Source: CAILQE01 sp036745415 | GTDB lineage: Bacteria; Patescibacteriota; Saccharimonadia; Saccharimonadales; UBA4665 | DNA length: 64,000 bases | NCBI GenBank assembly: GCA_036745415.1 | Contig: DAIOGF010000001.1 | Location: forward strand, 124,001-188,000 | Direction: 5' to 3' | Shown: positions 1 to 7,915 of the stretch, piece by piece | How the letters are laid out: each line of letters starts with the position of its first letter | Numbering within the stretch: the stretch's first letter is position 1 | Translations under genes and position numbers: made by a program | Notes under the pieces: model-generated | What the model was told of the DNA's origin: nothing | The model's input: the letters and a program-made list of their open reading frames with translations, nothing else | The model's database searches: none

Positions 1-654
1 AAACAATTTTCACAAATATTTAACACCACTAGAAATCTGGCTCTTCAAAGAATCGAAGAAGATGCTAAAAAAGTTGGAGCAAACAGTGTTGTTGGAATAA
101 GCACTACCATTGAATCAGTTTCAATAAATCAGATTCATGAAATGATTATGATAGGTACTGCTTCATACAATCCTCAAATTACCGACTATATCCCAAGCGA
201 CGGAGTTACCACTAGCGGACTTACCGCAGTTGAAACATGGAACTTAGCTAGAATTGGATATGCTCCAATTAAATTATTAATAGGTACGAGCGTATATTCT
301 TTAGGTCTTATTGGTGGGGTTAAAGCAGCTTTAGGTAATTTAGTTAAAGGCGAAATTAACACTCTGACTTCATTAATTTACGAAGCCAGAGAAGAAGCTT
401 TAAATATTTTAGAAAAACAAGCCGAAGAAGCTGGAGCGGATGACGTTCTTGGAATAACCACTCATATTTACGATATTGGTTCAGGTCTTATAGAATTCAT
501 GGCAATTGGTACTGCAGTTAAAAAAGTGGATAATTTATCTACTCATTCAGCTCAGCTCCCTCCTCAAGCCATTATTAACTCCAAAGATATGTTTGTAGAC
601 AAAGCCAACAACGGATATGGCATAGATTTACAAAATCCTACTTTTAGAAGATAA
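1..654 (+). CDS. YbjQ/DUF74-like protein, 5'-partial
   Basis: The frame is open from the first base, so the true start lies upstream of the window; the internal ATG at 142 is only the first Met inside it. Two copies of one module are visible: a charged helix followed by GANSVVGIS and later MIMIGTA, then again GADDVLGIT and FMAIGTA. This tandem arrangement matches the DUF74/YbjQ family, often called putative heavy-metal-binding, with no enzyme activity established. It ends 58 nt before tRNA-His. The family call rests on these repeated motifs only; no metal-binding residues can be assigned with certainty. Confidence 0.7.
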   Translation, partial: KQFSQIFNTTRNLALQRIEEDAKKVGANSVVGISTTIESVSINQIHEMIMIGTASYNPQITDYIPSDGVTTSGLTAVETWNLARIGYAPIKLLIGTSVYSLGLIGGVKAALGNLVKGEINTLTSLIYEAREEALNILEKQAEEAGADDVLGITTHIYDIGSGLIEFMAIGTAVKKVDNLSTHSAQLPPQAIINSKDMFVDKANNGYGIDLQNPTFRR

Positions 655-712
655 CCTATTTGCTAAATTAGATAAATTAATGTACAATTACCCCTGTTAG
701 TTTTCGCATTAT

Positions 713-789
713 GGCGGATGTAGCTCAGTTGGTAGAGCGTCGGTTTGTGGTACCGAATGTCGTGGGTTCGAGCCCCATCATTCGCCCCA
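713..789 (+). tRNA. tRNA-His (GTG)
   Basis: A complete cloverleaf with anticodon GTG in a seven-base loop closed by TCGGT/ACCGA. G713 is the extra G-1 that marks tRNA-His and faces C786 at position 73. The seven-pair acceptor stem is 714-720 with 779-785, and CCA is encoded at 787-789. Its T-arm has one G-T wobble. It lies directly before the metal ATPase gene and may share its transcript. Confidence 0.96.
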
Positions 790-816
790 TATAAAATTAA
801 CAGGAATAAAATATTT

Positions 817-2646
817 ATGAAGATTATTAAGGGTATTATTAGCTTTTTTATTAGGTGGAAACTTTTCTCAGCAGCATTAGTAACTTTAATAATTTCATTA
901 ATATTAACCGCATTTAAACAGAGTAAGTATGCTCATCTTCTTTTAGCTATAGTTGCTATAGCTGAAGTCTTCCCTCTTCTAATGGGAATGTATGAAGACA
1001 TCAAAGATGGATCATATGGAATAGATATTTTAGCCGCTACAGCCATAGTTGCATCTGTTTGGTTGGGCGAATACTGGGCAGCAATAGTCGTAGTTATAAT
1101 GTTAACCGGAGGAGAGTCTCTAGAGGATTATGCCGAACACAAAGCTATGCGTGAATTAGATAGTCTTCTTAAAAAAGCTCCTGTTACTGCTCACGTTCTT
1201 AAGAATAAAGAATTTTTGGACGTAAAAGTAAGCCAACTCAAAATACGTGATTTAGTGCTTATTAAGCCCGGTGAAGTAGTTCCAGTAGATTGCGTAGTTG
1301 AAGAAGGCGAAAGTAGCTTTGATGAATCATCACTTACCGGAGAAAGCGTTCCTGTTAGCAAAAAAGCTGGTGGAAAACTTCTATCTGGATCTATTAATAT
1401 TGAAGGTTCAATAAAAGCTAGAGTTACTGCAACTGCAGAAAATTCTCAATACCAACAAATTATTAAATTAGTTAAATCTGCTGCAGCATCTAAGTCACCA
1501 TTTGTGAGACTTGCTGATAGGTACTCGATTCCCTTCACAATTATTTCTTACTCAATTGCAATTACAGTTTGGGTAATTAGTGGACACGCACTTAGATTCC
1601 TAGAAGTTATTATAGTAGCTACTCCCTGCCCTCTACTTCTAGCCGCTCCGATAGCATTGATCTCTGGAATGAGCCGAGCATCAAGACATGGAATTATTGT
1701 AAAAACAGGTAGTTCATTGGAGAAATTAGCAGAAGTAAAGACTATAGCCTTCGATAAGACTGGAACTTTAACAACTGGAATACTTAGCGTTAACGATATT
1801 CACTTAGTTGAATCAAAAAGTAAGACCGAAGTCCTAACTTTAGCAGCAAGTCTTGAACAGTTTTCTAATCATATTATTGCCATTTCGGTTGTTGAAAAAG
1901 CCAAGAAAGATGGACTAAAACTTCTTAAAATTAAACACTTAAAAGAAATTCCTGGAAAAGGATTAACTGCTACAGTAAATGGTGAAACTATTCTTGTAGG
2001 TAAATTAGATTTACTAAGTGAGGAAGGAATAACTATTCCTTACAAATTAGAAGGTAAATTAACTTCCACTAATGTATTTATAGCTAGAAACAATAAAATA
2101 CTTGGATATATAACCTTAGAAGATACTATTCGAACTGAAAGTAAAAAAACTATTTCCGATTTGGTTAGCCAAGGAGTTAAGCACATATTAATGGTAACCG
2201 GCGACAATCAAAGAACTGCGGATAAAATTGCAGGCAAACTTGGAATAAAAGAAGTTCTAGCTAATGCCCTACCTGGAGATAAATTAAGAAAGATTGAAGC
2301 ATTAAAAAATAGACCTGTAGCTTTTGTTGGTGATGGTATTAATGACGCGCCAGTATTAACCGCATCAGATATTGGTGTGGCGCTAGGAGCAAGAGGTTCA
2401 ACTGCTGCAAGTGAATCAGCAGATATGGTTATTATGTTAGATGACGTAAGTAGAGTAGCCTACGCACACCGAATAGCTAAAAGAACCTTCTCTATAGCTA
2501 GACAGAGTATACTTGTTGGAATAGCTATTAGCGTATTGTTAATGCTAGCCTTTGCAACGGGCAAGTTCCCTCCTCTATATGGAGCATTACTTCAAGAAGT
2601 AGTTGATGTTATTGTAATTTTCAACGCTCTTCGTGCACACTACTAA
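817..2646 (+). CDS. P1B-type heavy-metal-translocating ATPase
   Basis: A polytopic ion pump of 609 residues that couples ATP hydrolysis to transition-metal transport. Visible motifs are the actuator LTGESVPV, the phosphorylation site FDKTGTLT, the hinge GDGINDAPVL and the membrane metal site ATPCPLLLA. The TPC form, rather than CPC or CPH, places it nearest the SPC/TPC group linked to Co, Zn or Fe, so copper is unlikely. There is no N-terminal HMA domain. The nucleotide-domain HP pair is replaced: SNHIIA stands where SEHPLA is normal. The start is set at ATG 817, after CAGGA at 801-805. A longer frame beginning at 745 would run through the tRNA-His and is rejected. The 3' end overlaps the convergent neighbour by 4 nt. 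Confidence 0.9.
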   Translation: MKIIKGIISFFIRWKLFSAALVTLIISLILTAFKQSKYAHLLLAIVAIAEVFPLLMGMYEDIKDGSYGIDILAATAIVASVWLGEYWAAIVVVIMLTGGESLEDYAEHKAMRELDSLLKKAPVTAHVLKNKEFLDVKVSQLKIRDLVLIKPGEVVPVDCVVEEGESSFDESSLTGESVPVSKKAGGKLLSGSINIEGSIKARVTATAENSQYQQIIKLVKSAAASKSPFVRLADRYSIPFTIISYSIAITVWVISGHALRFLEVIIVATPCPLLLAAPIALISGMSRASRHGIIVKTGSSLEKLAEVKTIAFDKTGTLTTGILSVNDIHLVESKSKTEVLTLAASLEQFSNHIIAISVVEKAKKDGLKLLKIKHLKEIPGKGLTATVNGETILVGKLDLLSEEGITIPYKLEGKLTSTNVFIARNNKILGYITLEDTIRTESKKTISDLVSQGVKHILMVTGDNQRTADKIAGKLGIKEVLANALPGDKLRKIEALKNRPVAFVGDGINDAPVLTASDIGVALGARGSTAASESADMVIMLDDVSRVAYAHRIAKRTFSIARQSILVGIAISVLLMLAFATGKFPPLYGALLQEVVDVIVIFNALRAHY

Positions 2647-3260
2647 ACTAAGAACATCGCCATCACTACAGGAATAAATATATTATCTAGACCTGTTGGA
2701 GAGATATTCTCTATCAGTGTTAGCCCCATACAAAGTGCAAGATACCATAAGCTAAAGTTTAGATGAGCATCGCTAACGTAAATCAGTATAAGAATTAGAG
2801 TTATTGTAAAGAAAGTAAGACTTCCTAAAAATGATTTAGTTCTTCCAAATATCTTATATCTATTACTCTTTCCATAATATGTGCCAACTACTGCTGCAAC
2901 ACCGTCAGATAAGCTCATAGCTAGTATACTTATAGTGTAAATAAGATGTGATGAGGCTATAAAAGTAATTAGTCCTACAGTTACTCCAAACATAATCTCA
3001 CCAATAGAATTACGATCTACATTATGTATAGATTTAAATATTTCAAACTTAATAGATACCAGTATTCCTGCGACAAATAGAACACTAACCAATCTTATTA
3101 AGTTGTATGACATAAGATATGGCCAAAAAGCCACAAAGCTTCCAACAACAATATGTATTACTTTTCTAGATAATTCACCGTGTTTTTTATGTTTTCTGAA
3201 CCAAAGTTCATTAATTAACAGTAGTACAAAGATGAGAAGAACAGATATAAAGAACATCAT
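2643..3260 (-). CDS. Dolichol/phytol-kinase-like membrane protein
   Basis: An integral membrane protein of 205 residues with about six hydrophobic segments. Motifs ELSRKVIHI near residue 30, SDGVAAVVGTYYG near residue 118, and GRTKSFLGS near residue 139 match the CTP-dependent lipid kinase family (Sec59/VTE5/DGK1-like), which phosphorylates polyprenols, phytol or diacylglycerol; phosphatidate cytidylyltransferases look similar. In a reduced bacterium a role in lipid-carrier recycling is plausible but inferred. ATG codons at 3260 and 3257 are both possible starts. It is divergent from the gene at 3335 and convergent with the metal ATPase. Confidence 0.7.
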   Translation of the reverse strand: MMFFISVLLIFVLLLINELWFRKHKKHGELSRKVIHIVVGSFVAFWPYLMSYNLIRLVSVLFVAGILVSIKFEIFKSIHNVDRNSIGEIMFGVTVGLITFIASSHLIYTISILAMSLSDGVAAVVGTYYGKSNRYKIFGRTKSFLGSLTFFTITLILILIYVSDAHLNFSLWYLALCMGLTLIENISPTGLDNIFIPVVMAMFLV

Positions 3261-3297
3261 TAGTATATTCTATATTAAGTTTAATTAGTAAAAACTA

Positions 3298-3325
3298 TTG
3301 ACATTTTTAGCATAAGTGCTATAAT
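3298..3325 (+). promoter_or_regulatory. Consensus promoter, near-leaderless
   Basis: TTGACA at 3298-3303 and TATAAT at 3320-3325, 16 bp apart, both perfect hexamers. The start codon at 3335 follows the -10 box by 9 nt, so transcription would begin at or 2-3 nt before the ATG, leaving no room for a Shine-Dalgarno sequence. Confidence 0.75.
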
Positions 3326-3334
3326 AAGCATATT

Positions 3335-3958
3335 ATGAAACATAATCAACATACCACAACAAACAAAACAGAAGTTAAAAGAAAAGCTCCTAATTATACA
3401 GCAAGAAGAATAGGTGCCGTTGCAGTAGCGGGTACGCTATTATTCGGTGCATATAAAGGATTTGAAGCAGTTGCGAATTACTTTAAAACCGAACCAGTTA
3501 AAGAACTTAGTCAAGTTTATAAAAACGGTGATCATGTAAAAATTATTGAAAACCTAGTATTGGATGGCTCAAGCATCGATCAGGGTCAATCAGTAAACAT
3601 CGAGCAAATACAGCCTCATTTAAACAGTGATGGACAGTTTGTTAACGATCCAGTTGCTCAGATTAATCGTGGAGATACAATAAAGTCTACTTGGGCTATA
3701 GATATTCCAAATGGACCTAAAATACAAAATGCAGATGGTTCTGTATCTAATCAAGAATTAGTAATGTTTTACGGTGACGTTAATGGTACAAATGGATACT
3801 ATTATGTAGACGTGTATAGTTTAGGTTCTGTTGGTGGATTCAAGCTTGAATCGGGCACAAGAACAGGTATAGTTGAAAATAATAATGTTGTGGTAAATGG
3901 TAAAAGCTTACCTATGCCGGTAACTACATTTAATGTAACTTCAAGCAATATTAAGTAG
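3335..3958 (+). CDS. Hypothetical membrane-anchored extracellular protein
   Basis: 207 residues that I do not recognise. The first 25 are basic and hydrophilic, followed by one hydrophobic segment (about residues 27-42, IGAVAVAGTLLFGAY), then a mostly polar domain rich in Asn, Gly, Val and Tyr, as expected of an N-terminally anchored protein with an extracellular beta-rich domain. There is no lipobox and no LPxTG. It is a single-gene unit with a consensus promoter before it and a strong hairpin terminator 25 nt after it. Confidence 0.7.
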   Translation: MKHNQHTTTNKTEVKRKAPNYTARRIGAVAVAGTLLFGAYKGFEAVANYFKTEPVKELSQVYKNGDHVKIIENLVLDGSSIDQGQSVNIEQIQPHLNSDGQFVNDPVAQINRGDTIKSTWAIDIPNGPKIQNADGSVSNQELVMFYGDVNGTNGYYYVDVYSLGSVGGFKLESGTRTGIVENNNVVVNGKSLPMPVTTFNVTSSNIK

Positions 3959-3982
3959 AAAATATTTTAAGATTAATTTAAT

Positions 3983-4012
3983 AAAACCCACCTAGTATAG
4001 GTGGGTTTTTAT
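3983..4012 (+). terminator. Rho-independent terminator
   Basis: Perfect stem AAACCCACCT/AGGTGGGTTT with a five-base loop, followed by a T run, 25 nt after the stop of the secreted-protein gene. Confidence 0.9.
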
Positions 4013-4020
4013 TTCGATTA

Positions 4021-4097
4021 TGGTCGGGGTGAAAGGACTCGAACCTTCGACCTCCGCGTCCCAAACGCGGCGCGCTAGCCAACTGCGCCACACCCCG
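4021..4097 (-). tRNA. tRNA-Pro (TGG)
   Basis: Minus-strand cloverleaf of 77 nt with anticodon TGG in loop TTTGGGA closed by CCGCG/CGCGG. Acceptor stem CGGGGTG/CACCCCG, discriminator A, and CCA encoded at 4021-4023. Confidence 0.96.
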
Positions 4098-4143
4098 ATC
4101 AATTAGGGGTTATTATACCCTAATTAATGCTATTTTTCTACCC

Positions 4144-5652
4144 TTATTTAGCAAATTCTACGGCTCTAGTTTCTCTAATCACATTAACCTTAATGGTTCC
4201 TGGATATTGTAGAGTAGATTCTACCTTATTAGCTATATCTCTGGATAGCTTAATTGCAGATAGATCATCGATCTGTTTTGGATTCACAAATATCCTAACT
4301 TCTCGTCCTGCGCTAATTGCATAAGACTTATCTACCCCACTAAAGCTATTAGCAACGTTTTCAAGATCACGCATTCGCTCTACGAAGTTCTCAGCAGATA
4401 TGTTTCTAGCACCAGGTCTTGATGCACTAATAGCATCTACTACTCTAATAACTAAAGCTTCTACGCTGGTAGCTTCAACATCATCGTGATGTTGTTCTGC
4501 AGCAAGGGCAACTTCTTCAGGTGCCCCATATTTTCTTAGCATTTCACCAGAGATATGGTGATGCTTACCCTCAATCTTGTGAGTTAGGGCTTTACCTAAA
4601 TCATGAACCAATGCAGCATATTTTGCAGTCTTCACATTCGCACCAACTTCTTCAGCAATAATACCTGCAATGTGTGCCATTTCAGTACTGTGTTTTAGAA
4701 CATTCTGACCATATGAAGTTCGGTATTTAAGCTCACCAAGCAAATGTAGTATTTCCTTAGGAATACCAATAATTCCCACTTCACGAGCAGCGTCTTCACC
4801 TGCTCTAATAATATCTTTCTCAACATTCTTTTGTGCTTTTTCAACAACTTCTTCAATTCTACCTGGGTGAATTCTTCCATCCTTCATAAGCATCTCTAGA
4901 GTTTGCTTAGCAATCTCACGTCTTACTGGATCAAAGCTAGATAGAACAATGTATCCAGGAGTATCGTCAACCATAATGTCTACTCCAGTAGCTCTTTGAA
5001 GTGCTTGAATATTCCTACCTTCTTTACCAATTATTCTTCCCTTCATCTCTTCGTCTTCAAGCTTAAGACTTGTTACTGTTCTATCTGCAGTTACTTCGGA
5101 AGCCATTCTTTCCATTGCGGTAGTAATAATTAATGCGGCTTGTTCTTCTGCATTTTCCTTAGCTTCGTTTTGTAGTTTTCCCACAAGACCAATTAGATCA
5201 TGCTTAATATCTCTTTCGGTCATTTCCATTAACTTCTGAGCAGCCTCGTCTTTTGTTAGCTTGGCAATCTTTTCTAGCTTATCTTGTTGTTTGACTCTAA
5301 TATCTCGGATGTCGTTCTTTAGGCTCTCAATTTCGTCTTCTGATTTACGAACTTTTTCAGCTCTTTTATCTAATTCATCTAATTTCTTGTCTAGATTTTC
5401 TTCTCTAGAAACAAGTCTTTCTTCAATACTTTTAATTTCTTTTCTTCTAGTTTGCTCTTCTTTACGAGCTTCATCTAGGAATTTAGAAGCTTCATCCTTA
5501 GCCTCATTTTTAATCTTACTTGCTTCTTTTTTTGCAGCCTCTAGCTCCTTCATGGCTTTGTCTTCAGCTGATCCCATTTTTTGCTTAGTGTATGCATAAT
5601 TTGCACCAAAACCAAGAGCTACACCAATTACTGCGAATAGTGCTCCTAACAT
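4144..5652 (-). CDS. rny: Ribonuclease Y
   Basis: A membrane-tethered endoribonuclease that starts mRNA decay. The 502 residues show the family order: N-terminal hydrophobic anchor (2-18), a long charged coiled coil (about 25-190), a KH domain with GRIIGKEGRNIQ (about 209-220), and an HD hydrolase domain with H-x-x-E-M-A-H followed by LVHDLGKA (about 340-355), the metal-binding His-Asp. Length and architecture are typical. The ATG at 5652 follows AAGGAGAATAT, a good ribosome-binding site. About 250 nt without a gene lie upstream and contain nested inverted repeats described separately. Confidence 0.96.
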   Translation of the reverse strand: MLGALFAVIGVALGFGANYAYTKQKMGSAEDKAMKELEAAKKEASKIKNEAKDEASKFLDEARKEEQTRRKEIKSIEERLVSREENLDKKLDELDKRAEKVRKSEDEIESLKNDIRDIRVKQQDKLEKIAKLTKDEAAQKLMEMTERDIKHDLIGLVGKLQNEAKENAEEQAALIITTAMERMASEVTADRTVTSLKLEDEEMKGRIIGKEGRNIQALQRATGVDIMVDDTPGYIVLSSFDPVRREIAKQTLEMLMKDGRIHPGRIEEVVEKAQKNVEKDIIRAGEDAAREVGIIGIPKEILHLLGELKYRTSYGQNVLKHSTEMAHIAGIIAEEVGANVKTAKYAALVHDLGKALTHKIEGKHHHISGEMLRKYGAPEEVALAAEQHHDDVEATSVEALVIRVVDAISASRPGARNISAENFVERMRDLENVANSFSGVDKSYAISAGREVRIFVNPKQIDDLSAIKLSRDIANKVESTLQYPGTIKVNVIRETRAVEFAK

Positions 5653-5767
5653 ATATTCTCCTTTTCCTTAGGATAAATATTTATTTTTTATTATTTTATA
5701 AAATCGCTATCACTTCTCTATTTAAAAAATAATAAATATATTTATCTAAAAATTAATTCTATAAATA

Positions 5768-5860
5768 AAGGAAGATTGTGTTCTAAATTTACGATAATCT
5801 ATTTAAAATAGATTTGTTAAATTCGTTATATACAAAAAATAATGAACGAATTACTTCCTT
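5768..5860 (-). other. Nested inverted repeats upstream of rny
   Basis: The 255-nt gap between tsaB and rny holds three nested pairings: AAGGAAG (5768-5774) with CTTCCTT (5854-5860); AATTCGTT (5820-5827) with AACGAATT (5845-5852); and a near-perfect 19-nt palindrome at 5796-5814. Together they could fold into a multibranched element in the rny mRNA leader. The sequence is very AT-rich, so chance pairing is possible; nothing else is seen in the gap. Confidence 0.4.
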
Positions 5861-5907
5861 ATACCTTTAAATATACCCCTATTTTAAGATTAGTTCAACG
5901 AAGTTAT

Positions 5908-6300
5908 TTATTTTTTAGCTTCAGTTATATGAGGAGCGGCACCGTAAAATGGCTCTAATTGTTCTTTACTGGAGGATTTAATTAATTGGTTAATTCCATA
6001 ATCAATTTCTTCATCTAATCTAATTCCATATATTGGAATGCCAAGCGAATCGGCGAGCGCATTAACTAAGCTAATTCCTATTCTAAGGCCAGTAAAACTC
6101 CCTGGACCTATGTAGCATAGAATTCCTTCTATGTCTTTAAGCTCCATACTGTTTTCTTTAAGTGCTTCTTCTATTTTTCTAAGTATAGTTTGAGATAAAA
6201 CTCTGTGTGCGTGATATGAGGTAAAACTTAGGACCTTATTATCTTCATAAATTCCTATTTCAGTGTCTTCCTTGGATGTGTCTAGATAAAGTATTTTCAT
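5908..6300 (-). CDS. tsaB: TsaB, short form (t6A biosynthesis)
   Basis: Partner of TsaD in making N6-threonylcarbamoyladenosine on ANN-decoding tRNAs. Only 130 residues are present against about 220-230 in the usual bacterial protein. The N-terminal ASKHA half is complete (MKILYLDTS at the start, then GPGSFTGLRIG near residue 66), but the second half is missing and the chain ends in a short polar tail containing FYGAAP. The ATG overlaps the tsaE TGA in the ATGA arrangement, so the two are translationally coupled. No frameshift was seen; it looks like a stable short form, not a broken gene. Confidence 0.88.
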   Translation of the reverse strand: MKILYLDTSKEDTEIGIYEDNKVLSFTSYHAHRVLSQTILRKIEEALKENSMELKDIEGILCYIGPGSFTGLRIGISLVNALADSLGIPIYGIRLDEEIDYGINQLIKSSSKEQLEPFYGAAPHITEAKK

Positions 6301-6740
6301 GCTAAATATTCCCTGCTTTCTGGCAGAAACATTTTAATGTCTCTTTTATCTTCGTTGGTTTTCATTATTTCAATTCTAATATAGTCATTCGGTAAAACAT
6401 CTTCAACTATATCTGCCCACTCAATAATTGTTACAGAATTATCTTCTCTTGCTACCTCGCTTAATTGATGAGCGATGATTCCGGGGTCGCTTAGTCTATA
6501 GAAATCAAAATGATAAACTCTAAATTTAGCATCATACTCATTAACTATAGTAAAACTCGGTGATGTTACATCATCGTCACTTCCAAGTCCTTTTACAATT
6601 GCTTTAGTTAGGGTAGTCTTACCTCCCCCGAGATCAGAAGATAGAACTATTACTTCACCACCCTTAAGCTTACTGGCTAGGGAAATAGCGAAGCTATTCA
6701 TTGTTTCTAAATCTAAGTCTCTTAGCTCAACAGTCTTCAA
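6297..6740 (-). CDS. tsaE: TsaE, ATPase of t6A biosynthesis
   Basis: P-loop ATPase that regulates the TsaBD complex in tRNA t6A formation. The 147 residues contain the Walker A motif DLGGGKTTLTK near residue 37, then SPSFTIVNEY and FDFYRL, which are characteristic of the family. The start is a TTG codon at 6740, chosen because it gives the normal distance to the P-loop. A -10 box TATAAT lies at 6764-6769 and overlaps the -35 region of the divergent PRC gene, so the two promoters interlock. TsaD and TsaC are not in the window. Confidence 0.93.
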   Translation of the reverse strand: MKTVELRDLDLETMNSFAISLASKLKGGEVIVLSSDLGGGKTTLTKAIVKGLGSDDDVTSPSFTIVNEYDAKFRVYHFDFYRLSDPGIIAHQLSEVAREDNSVTIIEWADIVEDVLPNDYIRIEIMKTNEDKRDIKMFLPESREYLA

Positions 6741-6760
6741 AATATAAGTCTTTCTAATTT

Positions 6761-6790
6761 TTGATTATATTTAAATATTATAGGTATAAT
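6761..6790 (+). promoter_or_regulatory. Leaderless promoter of the PRC-barrel gene
   Basis: TTGATT at 6761-6766, 18-bp spacer, TATAAT at 6785-6790. The ATG at 6797 is 7 nt after the -10 box, so the transcript would begin at the start codon. Confidence 0.65.
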
Positions 6791-6796
6791 TTAATT

Positions 6797-7312
6797 ATGT
6801 TAATACTAAGTGGGCAGTTCATCAACAAAAATGTAATATCCTTAAGAACCGGTCGGTCAGTTGCTACAGTGGCAGGACCTGTAATTAATCCAAATAATTT
6901 AAAAATTGAAGCTTTAAGAGTAAATGACTCTAAGGACAAAAAGTCATTAATTTTATTAACTCAAGATATTCGCCAATACCATATTACTGGAGCTTTTATT
7001 AATGATTATTCCGATCTATCCGAAGAGGAAGATCTAGTGAGACTAAAAGAAGTCTTAAAGATTGATTATGTATTAATTGGTAAAAATGTAGAAACTGCTA
7101 GCGGATCAAAAGTTGGCAAAGTAATTGACTACGCTTTTGATGATAATAACTTTATGATTATTAAACTTTTTGTAAGTAAGCCTATATATAAAAGTCTAAA
7201 TGGAAATAGCCTAGTAGTTCTACGTGATCAAATTATTAATGTTACTCCAAGAAACATAATAATTGAGGATCTACTTAAAAAAGTTCCGGCAGCAGCTGCA
7301 AATATAGCCTAA
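6797..7312 (+). CDS. PRC-barrel-domain protein
   Basis: A soluble protein of 171 residues with two PRC-barrel-like halves. The first starts with ISLRTGRSVATVAGPVINP, the second has LIGKNVETASGSKVGKVIDYAFD followed by strand-rich sequence; the phrase 'S-G-x-K-V-G-K-V-x-D' is the family signature. PRC barrels occur in photosynthetic reaction centres and in RimM, and as stand-alone proteins of unclear role. The ATG at 6797 is preferred to the one at 6761 because the -10 box at 6785-6790 lies between them. It is convergent with recX and separated from it by only a few bases. Confidence 0.75.
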   Translation: MLILSGQFINKNVISLRTGRSVATVAGPVINPNNLKIEALRVNDSKDKKSLILLTQDIRQYHITGAFINDYSDLSEEEDLVRLKEVLKIDYVLIGKNVETASGSKVGKVIDYAFDDNNFMIIKLFVSKPIYKSLNGNSLVVLRDQIINVTPRNIIIEDLLKKVPAAAANIA

Positions 7313-7908
7313 TCTTCTTGATTTAATGCATTCTTAACTTCAGAATAATTAAAACCATTTCTAATTAAATAAGCCATTAATTTCTGATCGTCTTTGAACT
7401 TAGTCTGTCTTCTTTTAATTTCTATTAGTCTATTTAAATTATCTACTTGGTCTTCAGATCTATTAACAAAATACTCGTCTATAATATTTTTACTAATACC
7501 CTTGGATTTTAATTTAAAAATTAACTTAGTTCTAGAAGTAGGACTTCTCAGATTTTGATCATGCACAAAACTTTCTATATATTTACTATCATCTATAAGC
7601 CCTAAATCCTTTAATCTATCGATGAAATATTCAGATTTTTTTTCACTTATTTCTTTCTGCCTGAGATATCTACGTATTTCAAATTCAGTTTTTAATCTTC
7701 CAGTAATTAGCCTTAGCAGTGCGTTAAAAACTCTATCTTCACTAGCGGAAGATTTAATTTTACCTATATCTTCCCTGCTTAAATCTAGGCCAGGTGCAAT
7801 TTTGTATTTTAGAACCACATCAGCACTAGCCCTAAACTTAGAGTTATTTTCAAGAATTACTAAGTATTCTTTTCTATCTTGAGTAGTAGTTACTTCGACT
7901 ACTTGCAT
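7309..7908 (-). CDS. recX: RecX, RecA modulator
   Basis: Binds RecA filaments and limits recombination. 199 residues with the repeated three-helix units of the family: RLITGRLKTEFEIRRYLRQK in the middle, then LGLIDDSKYIESFVHD, and LKSKGISKNIIDEYF. It begins 7 nt after the recA stop on the same strand, the common recA-recX operon, which allows co-expression with its target. Confidence 0.9.
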   Translation of the reverse strand: MQVVEVTTTQDRKEYLVILENNSKFRASADVVLKYKIAPGLDLSREDIGKIKSSASEDRVFNALLRLITGRLKTEFEIRRYLRQKEISEKKSEYFIDRLKDLGLIDDSKYIESFVHDQNLRSPTSRTKLIFKLKSKGISKNIIDEYFVNRSEDQVDNLNRLIEIKRRQTKFKDDQKLMAYLIRNGFNYSEVKNALNQED

Positions 7909-7915
7909 TACTTAT

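Noticed and set aside
745..816. N-terminal extension of the metal ATPase through the tRNA-His
   Set aside because: It would translate half of a complete tRNA gene; the ATG at 817 has its own AGGA and gives a normal N-terminus.
5261..5599. 112-residue frame opposite rny
   Set aside because: Antisense shadow of the rny coiled coil; no promoter or ribosome-binding site.
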